Shown here one piece after another: positions 35,820 through 45,612 of a DNA stretch of 64,000 nt. The notes beneath the pieces were generated by a model. It saw nothing but the letters and a program-made list of their open reading frames with translations, had not been told where the DNA came from and searched no databases. Made by a program: the position numbers and the translations under genes. This DNA comes from Streptomyces albireticuli. Its GTDB lineage: Bacteria > Actinomycetota > Actinomycetes > Streptomycetales > Streptomycetaceae. Within the stretch, counting starts at the first letter, position 1. Each line of letters begins with the position of its first letter. The DNA lies in assembly GCF_002192455.1 (NCBI RefSeq), contig NZ_CP021744.1, forward strand, positions 7,960,501 to 8,024,500, read 5' to 3'.

Positions 35820-36244
35820 GGCATTTCCCCCTCCTATAGCACAGTGATGTGCCTCCGCCCAGCCGCTCTGACGGCCGGCAGCGCGGCGCTTCGACTCCCC
35901 AGGAAACAGCCGCCCTCACACGGTGGGGGAGGGATTCCAGGAGGTCAACGCCAGGAGGGAGGGTTCACCCCGGCGGGTGGATATATCAGATAGCCGGATA
36001 AATAGTCCGCCTTCCACGAGGGCTCGCCGGTCCCGTCGGCGGGACGCAACGGCCGGTAGCCGACCGGAGCAGAGGGGAGTTCGACCGATCGCGGCCCGAC
36101 ACCGCCTGAGCCGGTCCAGCGGCCCCGACCCTCAAGAGCGTGGAGTTCCTCCATGTCGGCATTGCCCGGCTCGCGAGCGGTGCGCCTGCGGGCGAGATCG
36201 GGCTGCTCGTCTCGGGTGTCCAGTGTGGGTGGGGCGGGTGGTTG
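35820..36244. other. Promoter-side gap with an unusually AT-rich patch
   Basis: The gap upstream of the secreted trio has no supported gene. A short AT-rich patch near 35982-36010 (with TATATCAG and GATAAATAG) stands out in this GC-rich DNA and could be a promoter or a recombination scar. Confidence 0.35.
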
Positions 36245-37240
36245 CTAGCCGTCCCACCGTGCTTGGTAGAACCTGATCGACCGCTCGCGCCGGTACCCGA
36301 GCGGCTTGCCGACCGCGCGCATCGGCTCGTTGTGATCGGCCATGGTCCCGGCGATCTCCCTTACCGGAAGGCGCTGTTCCCTCAGCAGTTCCAGGTTCCG
36401 CAGCGATACCGCGCGCCCGAGGCCGAGCCCACGGTGGGCGGGTGCGACGGCGGTTTCGTACAGCTTCGCCCGTACGGCGTCCGGCGACGGCAGTCCCAGC
36501 ACCGAATACCCGGCATGCGAACCGTCCGGGGCGAGGGCCACGACGGTCAGCAGCATCACTCCTCGATCGACGTCCGCCTGCTGCAGGACGCGCACGCGCT
36601 CCGCGTCCCATGCGCGTGGCCTCATCGCCAAGTCCCCGCGTGGCACATCCGCCATGGCCTGATGTGCCAGCGCGAAGGCAGGGGCGTGCTGGGAGGGGAC
36701 GGCACCGGTCCATTCCAGGAACCGATACCCGTCGGGGAGGGACGGGCCTGGAGCGCCGTCCTCACGGGCGAGGTCCAGAACGTACACCCTCAGCGACAAC
36801 GCACAGCGAAAGTCGCACGCAAGAGCGAACTGCTCGCCCGCACCTCCGAGTTCGATCTCCAGACCGACAGATGTCCGCCCTTCCTCGGTCAGCACGGCGC
36901 GCAGCGCCTCCCACAACCGGCTGCCGATGCCACGCCGCCGCATCTCCGGCCGGACGGCGAGCCGCTCGATCCAGGCGGTCGTACGGTTCTCCGCCTCGTC
37001 GAACAGCCGCAACGCGGCGACCCCGGCGAACCCCCCGGAGCCCCCACGGGGCATAGGAACGGCCAGGTTGATGTGCCGGCTGCGCACCCTGGGCACGCGC
37101 AGACCACCTGCCGTCTCGTTCCAGCAGGGTGCGGGGACGGTCGGCGCCAGGTCGGCGGCGTGGGCGGCGGTGACGACGGAGTGCCAGGCGTCGACATCGG
37201 CTTCGGTGGGGGATGCGCCGATGTGGAGGAGGTCGCTCAT
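36245..37240 (-). CDS. Double-domain GNAT acetyltransferase
   Basis: The 331-residue protein has two GNAT folds. The N-terminal one has IERLAVRPEMRRRGIGSRLW (RxxGxG loop) and the C-terminal one VAPAHRGLGLGRAVSLRNLE (again RGLGLG). Tandem GNAT proteins such as the mycothiol synthase type have this form, but nothing ties it to that function. I chose the ATG at 37240 (MSDLLHIG) because domain homology starts there. It is next to a gap on both sides and has no clear partner. Confidence 0.8.
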   Translation of the reverse strand: MSDLLHIGASPTEADVDAWHSVVTAAHAADLAPTVPAPCWNETAGGLRVPRVRSRHINLAVPMPRGGSGGFAGVAALRLFDEAENRTTAWIERLAVRPEMRRRGIGSRLWEALRAVLTEEGRTSVGLEIELGGAGEQFALACDFRCALSLRVYVLDLAREDGAPGPSLPDGYRFLEWTGAVPSQHAPAFALAHQAMADVPRGDLAMRPRAWDAERVRVLQQADVDRGVMLLTVVALAPDGSHAGYSVLGLPSPDAVRAKLYETAVAPAHRGLGLGRAVSLRNLELLREQRLPVREIAGTMADHNEPMRAVGKPLGYRRERSIRFYQARWDG

Positions 37241-37528
37241 CCCGCGCACGATACGGGGGAGGGAGGAAGGGGACGTCTGGTTCTCCGGAGATGACCGGCG
37301 AGGTGACGACCGTGTGGACGCCGCGCCCGAAAGCGTAGCCGTCCATCGCACAGTGGCCCGCCCTCCGGGGCCGGGCAGTGGCCAGCAGTGAGAGGTGAAG
37401 CCGGCCGGGTCCTGTCCGCGTAGGCGTACAGCGGCAGGACGCGTAAGGGTGACCCGGGCGGGGCCCAGGCCCGGCCAGAGCCTGGTGGCGATCAGTGACC
37501 GTGACCACCACACTCCCTGTGCTGCCCC

Positions 37529-37711
37529 TCACGGCCGGCTCCCGTTCCCCGCGGGCGCGGTCAGGGAGGCGAAGACGGGGGTGAAGGGCGCCTCGGCCGG
37601 CAGGTGATCAGACAACGTGCGGGTGAGGGGCGTGTCGTGGACGGTGAGCTTGCCCATGCCCGGTGCCGCGAGCCGGTTGGCCGAGATGAAGTCCGGGCGG
37701 CGATTGAGCTG
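37529..37711 (-). pseudogene. C-terminal fragment of an endonuclease/exonuclease/phosphatase-like gene
   Basis: A minus-strand frame reads RRPDFISANRLAAPG, then VHDTPLTRTLSDHLPAEAPF and a stop. RPDFI(F)A and LSDHLP match the end of the endonuclease/exonuclease/phosphatase fold, where Asp-His are metal and catalytic residues. There is no N-terminal part, so it is a fragment. Confidence 0.45.
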
Positions 37712-37823
37712 CTCTTTCCTCCGGTAGCGCCGCCGCTCCTCGCTGCCGTTCTTGCCGGTTCAGTGTGCTTGCTGCTGGGGAGCCTCGTACCGGCATGGCA
37801 CCTGTCGCTGGTGTGACCTGCGT

Positions 37824-38225
37824 TCACGCTCGTGGAAGCCCGGCCTTGGGTGCGGGGTTGTCGCGGCGGGCTCCGATCAGCAGCAGGACGCACGCGAGCG
37901 CGAAGAGCGGCCAGGGCGTGAACGGGAGGATGATGGCGTCGACGACGGTCCAGGCTCCCAGTGCCCAGGCGATGAACGTCGGCGGGGTGATGCCGCGGCG
38001 GTTCAGCCACAGCACCGTTAGACCGATCAGGGTGAGTGGTGGGCCGAAGCTTTCCAGGCTGAGCCAGTACGCGCTGCCAGCCGGGCTCATGTCGGAAAGG
38101 TCCTCGCTCCACAGTCCGCCGCTGAACCATGTCCCGGCGTGGCGCGCGGCCTCTTCCACCGTCAGGGCGAGGATCGTGTGTGCGGCTCCGAGTAACGTGA
38201 TGATCCAGCCAGCCCACTTGATCAT
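37824..38225 (-). CDS. Small four-helix membrane protein, DUF6463-like
   Basis: The 133-residue protein reads MIKWAGWIITLLGAAHTILA, then GLWSEDLSDMSPAGSAYWLS and two more hydrophobic helices with TVLWLNRRGITPPTFIAWAL. I recall this as the actinobacterial DUF6463 family, but did not search. It is divergent from a TetR gene across about 120 bp, and is the probable target of that regulator. Confidence 0.7.
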   Translation of the reverse strand: MIKWAGWIITLLGAAHTILALTVEEAARHAGTWFSGGLWSEDLSDMSPAGSAYWLSLESFGPPLTLIGLTVLWLNRRGITPPTFIAWALGAWTVVDAIILPFTPWPLFALACVLLLIGARRDNPAPKAGLPRA

Positions 38226-38315
38226 CCGAGTTCTCCGTTCTTGTCGCGAAGCCACGCGGTGCGGCTTCATCGCGGCCGCCTCCGGGCAGCGGGGTCCGGT
38301 GATATTCGAAACCAC

Positions 38316-38340
38316 AGTTCCGATACCGTAGTTCCGTATA
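38316..38340. promoter_or_regulatory. Repeat in the TetR/membrane-protein divergent promoter
   Basis: AGTTCCGATA at 38316 is followed by AGTTCCGTATA at 38330, giving a 14 bp spaced direct repeat, with an ATAC/GTAT partial palindrome across it. It lies just upstream of the TetR start (38349) and is the natural operator candidate. Confidence 0.45.
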
Positions 38341-38348
38341 GTGCAGGC

Positions 38349-38978
38349 ATGACAGCGAGAAGGCAACGGGGTGGACGGCCCCGGGACAGCCGCGTGGATG
38401 ACAAAATCCTCCGGGCCACGCGAGAGTTGATCGACGAAGCCGGCTACCCGGCACTGACCGTCGATCAGGTCGCGGCGCGCGCCGGGGTGGGCAAGGCGGC
38501 GATCTACCGCCGCTACGGGACCAAGGCCGAGATGGCGTTCGCTGCCACGATGTACGAGCAGGAGTTGCCGCCGCTGGCCGGCACCGGCTCGTTGCACGGG
38601 GATCTGCTGGCGCTTGTCCGCGTGTTCCACCTCCGCATGGCCACCCCGGCGGCCCGGCAGCTCGTACCGGCCCTGATCAGCGAGATCGCCGTCAATCCTG
38701 GACTGGACACGCGGTTCCAGGACACCTTCCTGGCCGCCGAACAGGCCATCTTCGCCGAAATCATCGAACAGGCCGTGGCCCGCGGTGAGCTGGCCGGGAC
38801 CGTCGCCCCCGCGATGGCCCACCTGCTGCTGCTCGGCACCTTGGCGTCCGCCCTGTACATCATCAACCTGCCCGTCGACGACGCCATGATCACCGACCTC
38901 GCCACCACGGCCGCAGCAGGAATCACGGCCCTGGCCGAACGGCACCACAGCGACTGCGACTCCGGCGAAGCCTGCTAG
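38349..38978 (+). CDS. TetR-family transcriptional regulator
   Basis: The 209-residue protein has the TetR N-terminal domain: ILRATRELIDEAGYPALTVD, then QVAARAGVGKAAIYRRYGTK with the helix-turn-helix. The C-terminal ligand domain is helical (LLALVRVFHLRMATPAARQL). It probably represses the adjacent small membrane protein and itself. A GTG/ATG start is close to the promoter repeat; ribosome binding is weak, so it may be leaderless. Confidence 0.85.
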   Translation: MTARRQRGGRPRDSRVDDKILRATRELIDEAGYPALTVDQVAARAGVGKAAIYRRYGTKAEMAFAATMYEQELPPLAGTGSLHGDLLALVRVFHLRMATPAARQLVPALISEIAVNPGLDTRFQDTFLAAEQAIFAEIIEQAVARGELAGTVAPAMAHLLLLGTLASALYIINLPVDDAMITDLATTAAAGITALAERHHSDCDSGEAC

Positions 38979-39212
38979 TGCTGCAACGGTGCTCGCCGTG
39001 GCGGTTGGCCAACTCGTTGGTGGGGAGCGTGTAGATGCCCGGGCGTGGGCCGGTGAGCTGAAGCTTTTCGGCCGGGGTCCAGCGCCCGTACTCCGGAACC
39101 GCCGGCCGGACCGAGAACTCCCAGATCAGGGTGTTCCTCGCCTGTACCTCCTCTCACGGTCGCACGGTGACCGACCGCCGCCTGTATTGCTCTAGACGGA
39201 TGACCGGGGACG
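38979..39212. other. Gap with a minus-strand coding trace
   Basis: On the minus strand, NTLIWEFSVRPAVPEYGRWT and LTGPRPGIYTLPTNELANRH read in one frame near 38985-39140 with good composition but no start. It may be the end of a lost gene. No family is recognised. Confidence 0.35.
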
Positions 39213-39740
39213 GTGCCGGGCCTCCGGTTGGCCGAGGCGCACTCCGCCGCGGGTGGCCCGGCCTATCTCGCCGAGCTGTGCGGGCGGTCGCCCGCGCTGG
39301 GCGGTGCCCTGGGCGCGTGCCACAGCCTCGACGTGCCGCTGCTGTTCGGCACGTTCGGCAGCCCCGCCGGGCGGGGCCTGCTCGGCGAGGGCGCGCCGTC
39401 CGCCGGGACCGTCGCGTTCGCCGACGGCCTCCGCCGCGCCTGGACGGCGTTCGCGCACGACGGGGATCCCGGCTGGCCCGCCTACGAGCCCGGGCGGCGG
39501 CTCACCCGGCTGCTCGGCCCGGCCTCGACCACCGCCCCGTACCCCGAGGAGACCTCGCGGCGGATCTGGGACGGCCACGGGATCGAGCCGTTCGACCTCG
39601 TGCGGCCCCACCGCCAGGAGGGTTCGATCCGCGCGGAGAGCGTCTGCGCGGGATCCGGGGCCCACTCCCCGCTCTGGGGCAGGCGCGCCGGGGCGCGTTC
39701 GGGATACCCCCGGAGTGCTCCCGCACGCCGTTTGAGATAA
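39213..39740 (+). pseudogene. C-terminal fragment of a type B carboxylesterase
   Basis: The frame contains RLAEAHSAAGGPAYLAELCG and ALGGALGACHSLDVPLLFGT, followed by FADGLRRAWTAFAHDGDPGW and YEPGRR, the C-terminal part of type B carboxylesterases, including the catalytic histidine in ACHSLD. The N-terminal half with the serine nucleophile is absent and the last residues look non-homologous. It must be a remnant. Confidence 0.7.
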
Positions 39741-39802
39741 CTCTTCCCGTTCCAGACTGGTAGTGAAAGAAGTGGCAATCAGTCGTCTTGCGGGGGTTGG
39801 TC

Positions 39803-40765
39803 ATGGTTGCTGGGCGCTGGGTGCTCGCGTTCGACTCCTCCTGCTGCCGGTGCCGGGCGATGGCGGACGAGGTCAAGGGCTACGCCGGCAGTCGGCTCGA
39901 CGTCATGCCGCTGGACGATCCGCGCGTCCAGGCGTGGCGGACCCAGGCCCTCGGCTCACGCCCGCCGCACGCGCCGACCCTGATCCGGGTCGCGGACCGG
40001 GAAGCGCCCGTGCGCGCCTGGACAGGCTGGCCGATGGGGGTGCGCCTCGCGCTCAGGCTCGGACCGCGCAGCACGGCACGCCTGCTGCGCGCCCTGGGGA
40101 GTGAGGGCCGGGCGCCGGACGTACCGGCGGAGGGCATGGGCCGGGGGCGGTTCGTCCGGCTGGCCGGGCTGGGCGTGGTGGCCGCCGTGCTGGGCGGGGG
40201 GCCGGTGTCCGAGGCGTCGGCCGCGTCTCCGGCGGAGAAATGGGTGGAGGCGAACCGGGCCCGCCTGCCCCGGGAGTACGAGGCGTTCGCCTCGCACGAG
40301 ATGCCCTACCGTCAGGCGATCTTCGCCGCGCTCGCGCCGGCGGACCGCAGCCGTCTGTGGCTGGATCACCTCACGTGGTACCGCGCTTCACGTCCGGACC
40401 TGACGGCGGAACAGCGGCGGGTCCTGGACCGGGCCCAGATGCTCTTCGGCCGCGAGTCCACGTTCACCGGCAGCGTGGACGCCACGCTGCACCAGGAGCT
40501 GGAATCGCTGCGGAAGGACGCCGTCGCGGCACTCGGCCAGGAGGAGGGCCGTGCGGCGCTGGCGACGCTCGGCCCCGTTCCCGCGGCCCCCCTCCCGGGG
40601 TGCGGGTGCAGCTGTGTGAGTGACTGGTGCTCGTCCAGCAACTGTGTGTGTTGTGTCCGTGATTGCTGGTGCCAACCCAAGCTCAATGGCTGTGGCACCG
40701 CGTTCGCCTATATGTGCACCGGTACCTGCGGCGGCGTCAAGCCGTCGCGGACGAACACCGCGTGA
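39803..40765 (+). CDS. Fulvocin-C-related bacteriocin-type protein with N-terminal thiol domain
   Basis: The 320-residue protein ends in a 12-cysteine knot-like module (267-309: PGCGCSCVSDWC, CVCCVRDCWC, TCG), resembling what is annotated as bacteriocin fulvocin C-related. Before it is a helical domain (about 143-255). The N-terminal ~100 residues start AGRWVLAFDSSCCRCRAMAD, a CCxC thiol site like a thioredoxin/DUF393 fold, and residues 114-140 look like an internal signal or transmembrane segment (RFVRLAGLGVVAAVLGG). Start ATG 39803 has GGGGG seven bases before. Whether it is a bacteriocin or a cysteine-rich secreted enzyme is unproven. Confidence 0.6.
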   Translation: MVAGRWVLAFDSSCCRCRAMADEVKGYAGSRLDVMPLDDPRVQAWRTQALGSRPPHAPTLIRVADREAPVRAWTGWPMGVRLALRLGPRSTARLLRALGSEGRAPDVPAEGMGRGRFVRLAGLGVVAAVLGGGPVSEASAASPAEKWVEANRARLPREYEAFASHEMPYRQAIFAALAPADRSRLWLDHLTWYRASRPDLTAEQRRVLDRAQMLFGRESTFTGSVDATLHQELESLRKDAVAALGQEEGRAALATLGPVPAAPLPGCGCSCVSDWCSSSNCVCCVRDCWCQPKLNGCGTAFAYMCTGTCGGVKPSRTNTA

Positions 40766-40977
40766 CACCGGCCCGGAATCGGTGGACGTCTGCTCATTGC
40801 CGGGCTGGTGATTCTCCCGCAGAGAGTGCAAAACGGGCCATACGCTGCTCAACGTGACCGTACACGCTGGCGAAACGCCGCCGCCCCGGCGATGGCCGGG
40901 CTGAGGTCACCACACCACCCGGAGTGTGAGCGACGACGCGGCCGTCCGGTGTCGGGAACAGTGGGCGGGTGGGTCGG

Positions 40978-41480
40978 ATGACCGCTGAAGCCCCCAGCCA
41001 TGTCTACTACTTCGCGGTCGGAACGGGCGTGTGGCGTGGCACGTTCACGTTCCGGGTCACCTCGTGGCGGCGGTTCCTGGGGCCCGGGGCCTTGGCGGGC
41101 TGAACCGGTTGCTCGTCGTCGCGATGTGCGGAACGCGGCTGGTCACCGGTGCGTCCCGGCTGGACTCGACGATCGTCGCGAGGCCGGACGCGGGCGACTT
41201 CGGCGAGGCCGACAACACGGTCAGGCTCTCCGCATTCGGTGTGCCCCTGTACCTGCTGCGGGAGCGCTACGTCCTGGACCCCGACGGCACCAGGGTCACC
41301 GTCCACGCCCACGAGCGGTTCGGGCCCCTCCCGCGCGTCATGACGCGGACCTTCACCTACCCCGCGGAGATCCGCGAGGCTGGCATGGCGTCCACGTACC
41401 ACATGCCGCTGCTGGGGACGGCCTGGACCGCGACCTACCAGGTGGGGGCCGACCGGCGCAGTCTCGCCTGCCTTTCCCGG
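40978..41480 (+). pseudogene. Frameshifted hypothetical protein
   Basis: An ATG at 40978 opens a frame reading SHVYYFAVGTGVWRGTFTFR, which stops at 41101-41103. The adjacent frame then continues smoothly as LNRLLVVAMCGTRLVTGASR, VRLSAFGVPLYLLRERYVLD and MTRTFTYPAEIREAGMAS to about 41480, where it runs into the next gene. A single frameshift near 41090 and a lost C-terminus explain this. The family is not known to me. Confidence 0.6.
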
Positions 41481-41499
41481 CATGCTCCCGATGGGACGC

Positions 41500-42168
41500 T
41501 CAGGTACGCGGCACGCCCTCGTCGTGCGGGTCCGGGTGGTTCGCGGGGGCGGTGCGCAGGCGGGAGATCAGCGCTCCGCCGTACGTGGCGGCCAGCGGGG
41601 CGACGCACCACAGGACGAAGGCGTAGGGGAACAGCCAGGCGACGCCGGCGCTGAGGACGAACCAGAGACCGACTCCCCAGGAGTCGCCGGCGTGCCGGTG
41701 GGTTTCCGCGGGGTCGCCGGTGACCAGGCCGGTGCCGCCGGCGATCTCCTTGAGGGCGGCTTCGCAGAAGACCATGGCCGCCATGGTGGAGGCGAACAGG
41801 GTCTGCGCCAGCGGATTGCCGATCGATGCGCCGATGAGCGCTGTCGGGAACGGAAGGAACGCGACCAGCAGCAGGAACGGCGCGTGCCAGGCTGTGAAGG
41901 CCTTCGACAGCCCGCCGATCCGGTCCATCAGCTTGTGGTGACGGCGCCACACCGACCAGAGAAGGACGAACGCCAGCGCGAACGCCAGGAAGGAGCCCCG
42001 GTGGTCCACCAGGAAACTCCCCAGCGCGCGAGCCGATGCCAGTTCCCTCTCCTCCGGGCGCTCCAGTTCGACGGCCAGCAGCGTCATCGCGATCGCGAAG
42101 ATCGCGTCCGTGAAGAAGGCCAGCCTCTCGGGCGAGAACCCTGGCTCCGGCCGAGCAGGCCCGCTCAT
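41500..42168 (-). CDS. TMEM175/DUF1211-type potassium channel
   Basis: The 222-residue protein begins SPERLAFFTDAIFAIAMTLL, the family motif FS/TDxxFAIAxTLL that lines the pore, and has six or so hydrophobic helices. Bacterial members form potassium channels. GGGAG lies six bases before the ATG. It neighbours unrelated genes, so its control is unknown. Confidence 0.88.
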   Translation of the reverse strand: MSGPARPEPGFSPERLAFFTDAIFAIAMTLLAVELERPEERELASARALGSFLVDHRGSFLAFALAFVLLWSVWRRHHKLMDRIGGLSKAFTAWHAPFLLLVAFLPFPTALIGASIGNPLAQTLFASTMAAMVFCEAALKEIAGGTGLVTGDPAETHRHAGDSWGVGLWFVLSAGVAWLFPYAFVLWCVAPLAATYGGALISRLRTAPANHPDPHDEGVPRT

Positions 42169-42572
42169 TCGAACTCCCGGACATCAGGTCTGTGGATGTG
42201 GCCATAGGGAGCGCTGGTCGCAAGGGGGAGCCGGTCAAGGCCAACCCCGGTGTGCAAGGCATCGGCGACTGGTGAGGATGAAGCGGCCTTCCAGGCCTCT
42301 GTGGAGCGGTGACCTGCCCGTGCGCACGTAGCGTCAGCATCCGAGGCTGCGCGGCCCGACGGACAATCCACCTCATTCTTTCCGACGATCCTGGTGACAA
42401 CAACCCCGCCTTGGCCGCAGCTGTCGCGCTTCAGCGAAACGCCATCGACCACGACAAGAGGCTGAGCTGCCCCTCACCTACTGTGTGGACAGGCCACTCC
42501 GCCGCCTGTCCGGCTCAGCGTGACTGGCTCGGATAGCCACGGCGAACGAGCGGCGCGCGCCGGACGGCGAGT
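42169..42572. other. No supported gene
   Basis: About 400 bp upstream of the channel gene. Open frames exist on both strands but none reads as a protein. Should contain the channel promoter. Confidence 0.4.
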
Positions 42573-42878
42573 TCAGCCGGGAGGTGTCGTCCCGGGCAGC
42601 TCTCCCGCGAAGTCCCACCACTGCTGGATGGTCCACACAACGACGCTGGAGCGGTCGGTGGACATCCGCAGCCACACCTCGTCACCGCCAGGCATGAGCG
42701 CCACCTCCAGGTGCGGCTGCTCCCATGTCCCCATTGGGTACGTCCACTCGATTCCGTCGGGCCAGGTGCGCATCGCCACCGTCTGCACGCTCAGCGCCGC
42801 GGCCATGGCGTCCAGGGCCATGCGAGGTATCCGCACCTCCGCCGGCTCACGCTCGATCCCCGCCACCTGGGCCCCCAT
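42573..42878 (-). CDS. Small hypothetical protein
   Basis: The 101-residue protein reads like a real soluble protein: ALSVQTVAMRTWPDGIEWTY, PHLEVALMPGGDEVWLRMST and WTIQQWWDFAGELPG. The start is unclear (ATG 42878 or ATG 42821). No family is recognised. It is isolated from its neighbours. Confidence 0.5.
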   Translation of the reverse strand: MGAQVAGIEREPAEVRIPRMALDAMAAALSVQTVAMRTWPDGIEWTYPMGTWEQPHLEVALMPGGDEVWLRMSTDRSSVVVWTIQQWWDFAGELPGTTPPG

Positions 42879-43217
42879 CCTGCGGCGAGACGCGACGGCT
42901 CCCCGTGCACCACAGCCTGCCAGACCCCCTCGCCGCAGGTGTCACGCGCGGCCCCGGCCTGTGAGGGTGGCTTTGTTGATGGGGCGCGAGAGCACCTGTC
43001 GCTCAGCGCGGAGGGCGCCTTCTCCCACGGGCGGGTGATGTCATTCATCAGGACCACGGGTGTGCTTGGCGCCATGAGAAGGTCCGGGCGCTGCCATGAA
43101 GTCGGCCGTCCGGCGATGATGGCCCTTTTCACCCGGATGGCCGATTCCGGGAGGACGTTCCGTCTGTGTTGTGCGCTCCTTGGAGTAGGGACCGCAAACA
43201 CTGCCAGGAGGAACGTG
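42879..43217. other. No supported gene; promoter side of the small Ala-rich gene
   Basis: This 339 bp gap has no reading frame I trust. The final part has an AGGAGG ribosome binding site for the gene at 43218. Confidence 0.35.
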
Positions 43218-43391
43218 ATGGGCATCGGCGACTTCTTGGAGAATGCCGCAGAGAAGGCAAAAGCTGCCGCGGGCGAATCGGCCGACAAGGCGCAGCGCGC
43301 TCAGGAGGAGGCTGCTCAGAAGGCTCAGCAGCAGGGCGAGGACGCCGCCCAAGAGGCGAAGGACGGCTCCGAGCTGGACGACAATTTCTGA
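43218..43391 (+). CDS. Small Ala/Glu-rich charged protein
   Basis: A 57-residue protein, MGIGDFLENAAEKAKAAAGE followed by Gln/Glu/Ala repeats and a final acidic tail. Its heptad-like pattern suggests an amphipathic or coiled-coil helix; it resembles small stress-induced hydrophilic proteins. AGGAGG sits six bases before the ATG, a strong start. No transmembrane helix is present. Function unknown. Confidence 0.7.
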   Translation: MGIGDFLENAAEKAKAAAGESADKAQRAQEEAAQKAQQQGEDAAQEAKDGSELDDNF

Positions 43392-43886
43392 AGCACGGTC
43401 TGGGGTCGGGGAACCTCGGCAGGACCCGGTTTGCCAGCGCTCTTACATCTCACCGACATTCATCGGCTTCCCAGCCGACGGGTGATGCCGGAGGAATCCG
43501 CCGACAGGTGCTCTCGCCTTGCAACCTACGCAGCCAGTGAGGGCTATCAGGCTCACAAGCCATGTCCCCAGGTGGGCGGGGCGAGCTGTGAGCCTGTGAG
43601 GTACCGGCTCGCAGGCCCTGCTCCCTAGGCCTTGGTCGTGGCCGCCGGGCCGGAGGACGATGGATTTGTGGGCGAGCACACCGAGGACAACGAAGACCAG
43701 GAGCGCGCCGCTGAACCGGCGTGGCCGGCCGCTCACCACGGCGCAGACCCGGCAGCTCACCGACGGGCCGCGCGAGGCGATGGTCGACGTCCGGCGCTCG
43801 GTGGCGGTGCTTTCCGTCCGGTCCGCGACGCCCACGCCGCCCGCGTCCGGCTCCCTCTCGGGCACAGCAGCTGAAGGCCGTACTGC
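43392..43886. other. Gap with inverted repeat and a membrane-protein trace
   Basis: CAGGCTCACA (43548-43557) and TGTGAGCCTG (43587-43596) form a perfect 10 bp inverted repeat with a 29 bp spacer. Past it, a minus-strand frame near 43640-43760 (FSGALLVFVVLGVLAHKSIV) resembles the end of a membrane protein with no start. I read the region as eroded. Confidence 0.4.
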
Positions 43887-44306
43887 GAGGCGCAGTTCGA
43901 CATCAGCCGCGCACAGGCGTACCGGCTCCTGGGCGTCGCCCGTTCCCCGGCCGCGATCCACGGCGCCGTCCCGGTCGGCACCGAGACGTCTCGCGTGCGA
44001 GACACCGATCCGGCCGCTGCGGCCGCGCTTGACTACGGCCTGTCCCAGCGTCCCCTGATCGCCGTCTTCGCCCGCAGCAGCGCCGTCGCGGAGCTGATTC
44101 ACCTGCGGCCTCGCCACGCCGGCCCACAGCGGCCTCCAGGCCCTCGATGGGCCAACGGTGTGCGCGGTGCTCCGCCAGGCCGTCCGTGACGTCCGCACCG
44201 CCCCGCTCCCACCGCCCGCCGAACCACCAGCGGATCCCGCGATCGCCGCGCTGCACCGCGTCGTCGACGACCTCACCGCCAGCACGCACGCGATCAGGAG
44301 CTGATG
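43887..44306 (+). pseudogene. Decayed helix-turn-helix regulator
   Basis: One frame reads FDISRAQAYRLLGVARSPAA, a helix-turn-helix, then IHGAVPVGTETSRVRDTDPA and LDYGLSQRPLIAVFAR. Near 44110 the homology shifts frame to GLATPAHSGLQALDGPTVCA and DPAIAALHRVVDDLTASTHA with a stop at 44304-44306. A frameshift and a lost N-terminus make it inactive. The stop overlaps the start of the next pseudogene (TGATG). Confidence 0.6.
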
Positions 44307-45423
44307 CTCGAAGTCGCCCCTGCACACCTGTCCGAAACAGCCGCGGCCGATGTCCTGGCGCCGCTGTGCGAGGCGATCGGCGCTGCCACCTCTGCGACGC
44401 CCGTCACCCCGGTGGCCGGGTGCTCCGGCTGCTGCCCCACCCGCTTACGTCTGCCTGCGGCACGGCCGGTGGATCGGCCTGCCCGACATCGACCACCCCA
44501 CCGTCGATCTCGCCGCCTTCCCGGAGATCGTCGACGCCACCTGCTCCTCCAAAAGTCGCTACGGCTGGGCCGCCACCTGCGACGCGGTGCTGACCGCCCT
44601 CATGATCTGCGCGCGCATCTGGTCCGTGGACGGGCGCCCGGAGCCCTTCGGCACCTGGGACACCTGGGACGACCGCCTCTACCTCCTGATCCCCTTCGAC
44701 CGGGAGAAGCAGGACTATGTCAACTACAGCACCTCCCGGCTGTTCGCCGCGATCTATCCCGAAGCCGTCACCCTCTCCCCGCTGATCGCCTCGCCCTACT
44801 GGCACCGGATGGCCGACGGCTGCGAAGCCCAGCAGGCCCGCTTCCTCGCGGAGGTCGCCACCCGCATCACCTATCCCTACAGCTCGCCCGACCGCGGCGG
44901 TGACGCCATCGCGCACTGGGCACCCGCCGAATCCTGGCGGCCACCCAGCCGGCCCCTGACCACCTACGCACCCGGCCGGGTCCGCGGCACCCTGCCCGGC
45001 CTCGCGGTGAACCGGCTCGCCCGCCACGAGAAGAGCGCGCTGTGGCTCAGCCGCCGCAGTCGGAAGGACCAAGGTCGCACGCTCCCTCTTCACGGCCGTC
45101 TCACGCCCGTGCTGCTCCGTGACCCCGAACCTCGGTACGTGAAGTGGGAAGGCACCATCTGGCACAGCACCCGCACCGACGACCTCATCAAGCAAGAGGT
45201 TGCGAGAAAGCGACAGGAGCTCGAACGAACGCACAGCAACGGAGTGAGCGGCGGGCCGTGCGGGCCCGGGCGGGGCGGATGCTGCGGGGTGTGTGAGTTA
45301 TCGCGTTGCATGGACGCCGGAGGGGCCTTTACCCTGTTTCGAGTTCCGCCTGTGCCCGTTCCGGGGCCCGGCGCTGTGATTCGAGGTGACGACTTATCTC
45401 CCAGGCCAAGTAGCCGTCCGTAG
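44304..45423 (+). pseudogene. Frameshifted uncharacterised actinobacterial protein
   Basis: An ATG with AGGAG (44304) begins MLEVAPAHLSETAAADVLAP, but the best coding then moves through another frame with CHLCDARHPGGRVLRLLPHP (a CxxC) and, from about 44450, a third frame: AYVCLRHGRWIGLPDIDHPT, SKSRYGWAATCDAVLTALMI and SRLFAAIYPEAVTLSPLIAS to a long C-terminus. CLRHGRWIG is characteristic of a Streptomyces hypothetical group with a zinc-finger-like N-terminus. Two frameshifts near the N-terminus, or sequence errors there, break it. The last 60 residues look like read-through. Confidence 0.55.
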
Positions 45424-45612
45424 TTCCCCACGTTCTGATCGTTTGAGCGTGTCCGGGGGCGGACGTAGCGCTGGCCTGAGTTGCGTCACCCACCCCCGCA
45501 TTTCCCTTCATTTTCCGGGTGCAGCTCTGCCGACTGCCCCGGGTCTCGTGTTTTCCGGCCCCGGCGCGGCTGACGGCAGGGCTCCCCGACTCCTTGGAGC
45601 AGGAGCCCCACA

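Noticed and set aside
42165..42675. Short frames around the gap upstream of the channel gene
   Set aside because: Composition is not protein-like and there are no ribosome binding sites.
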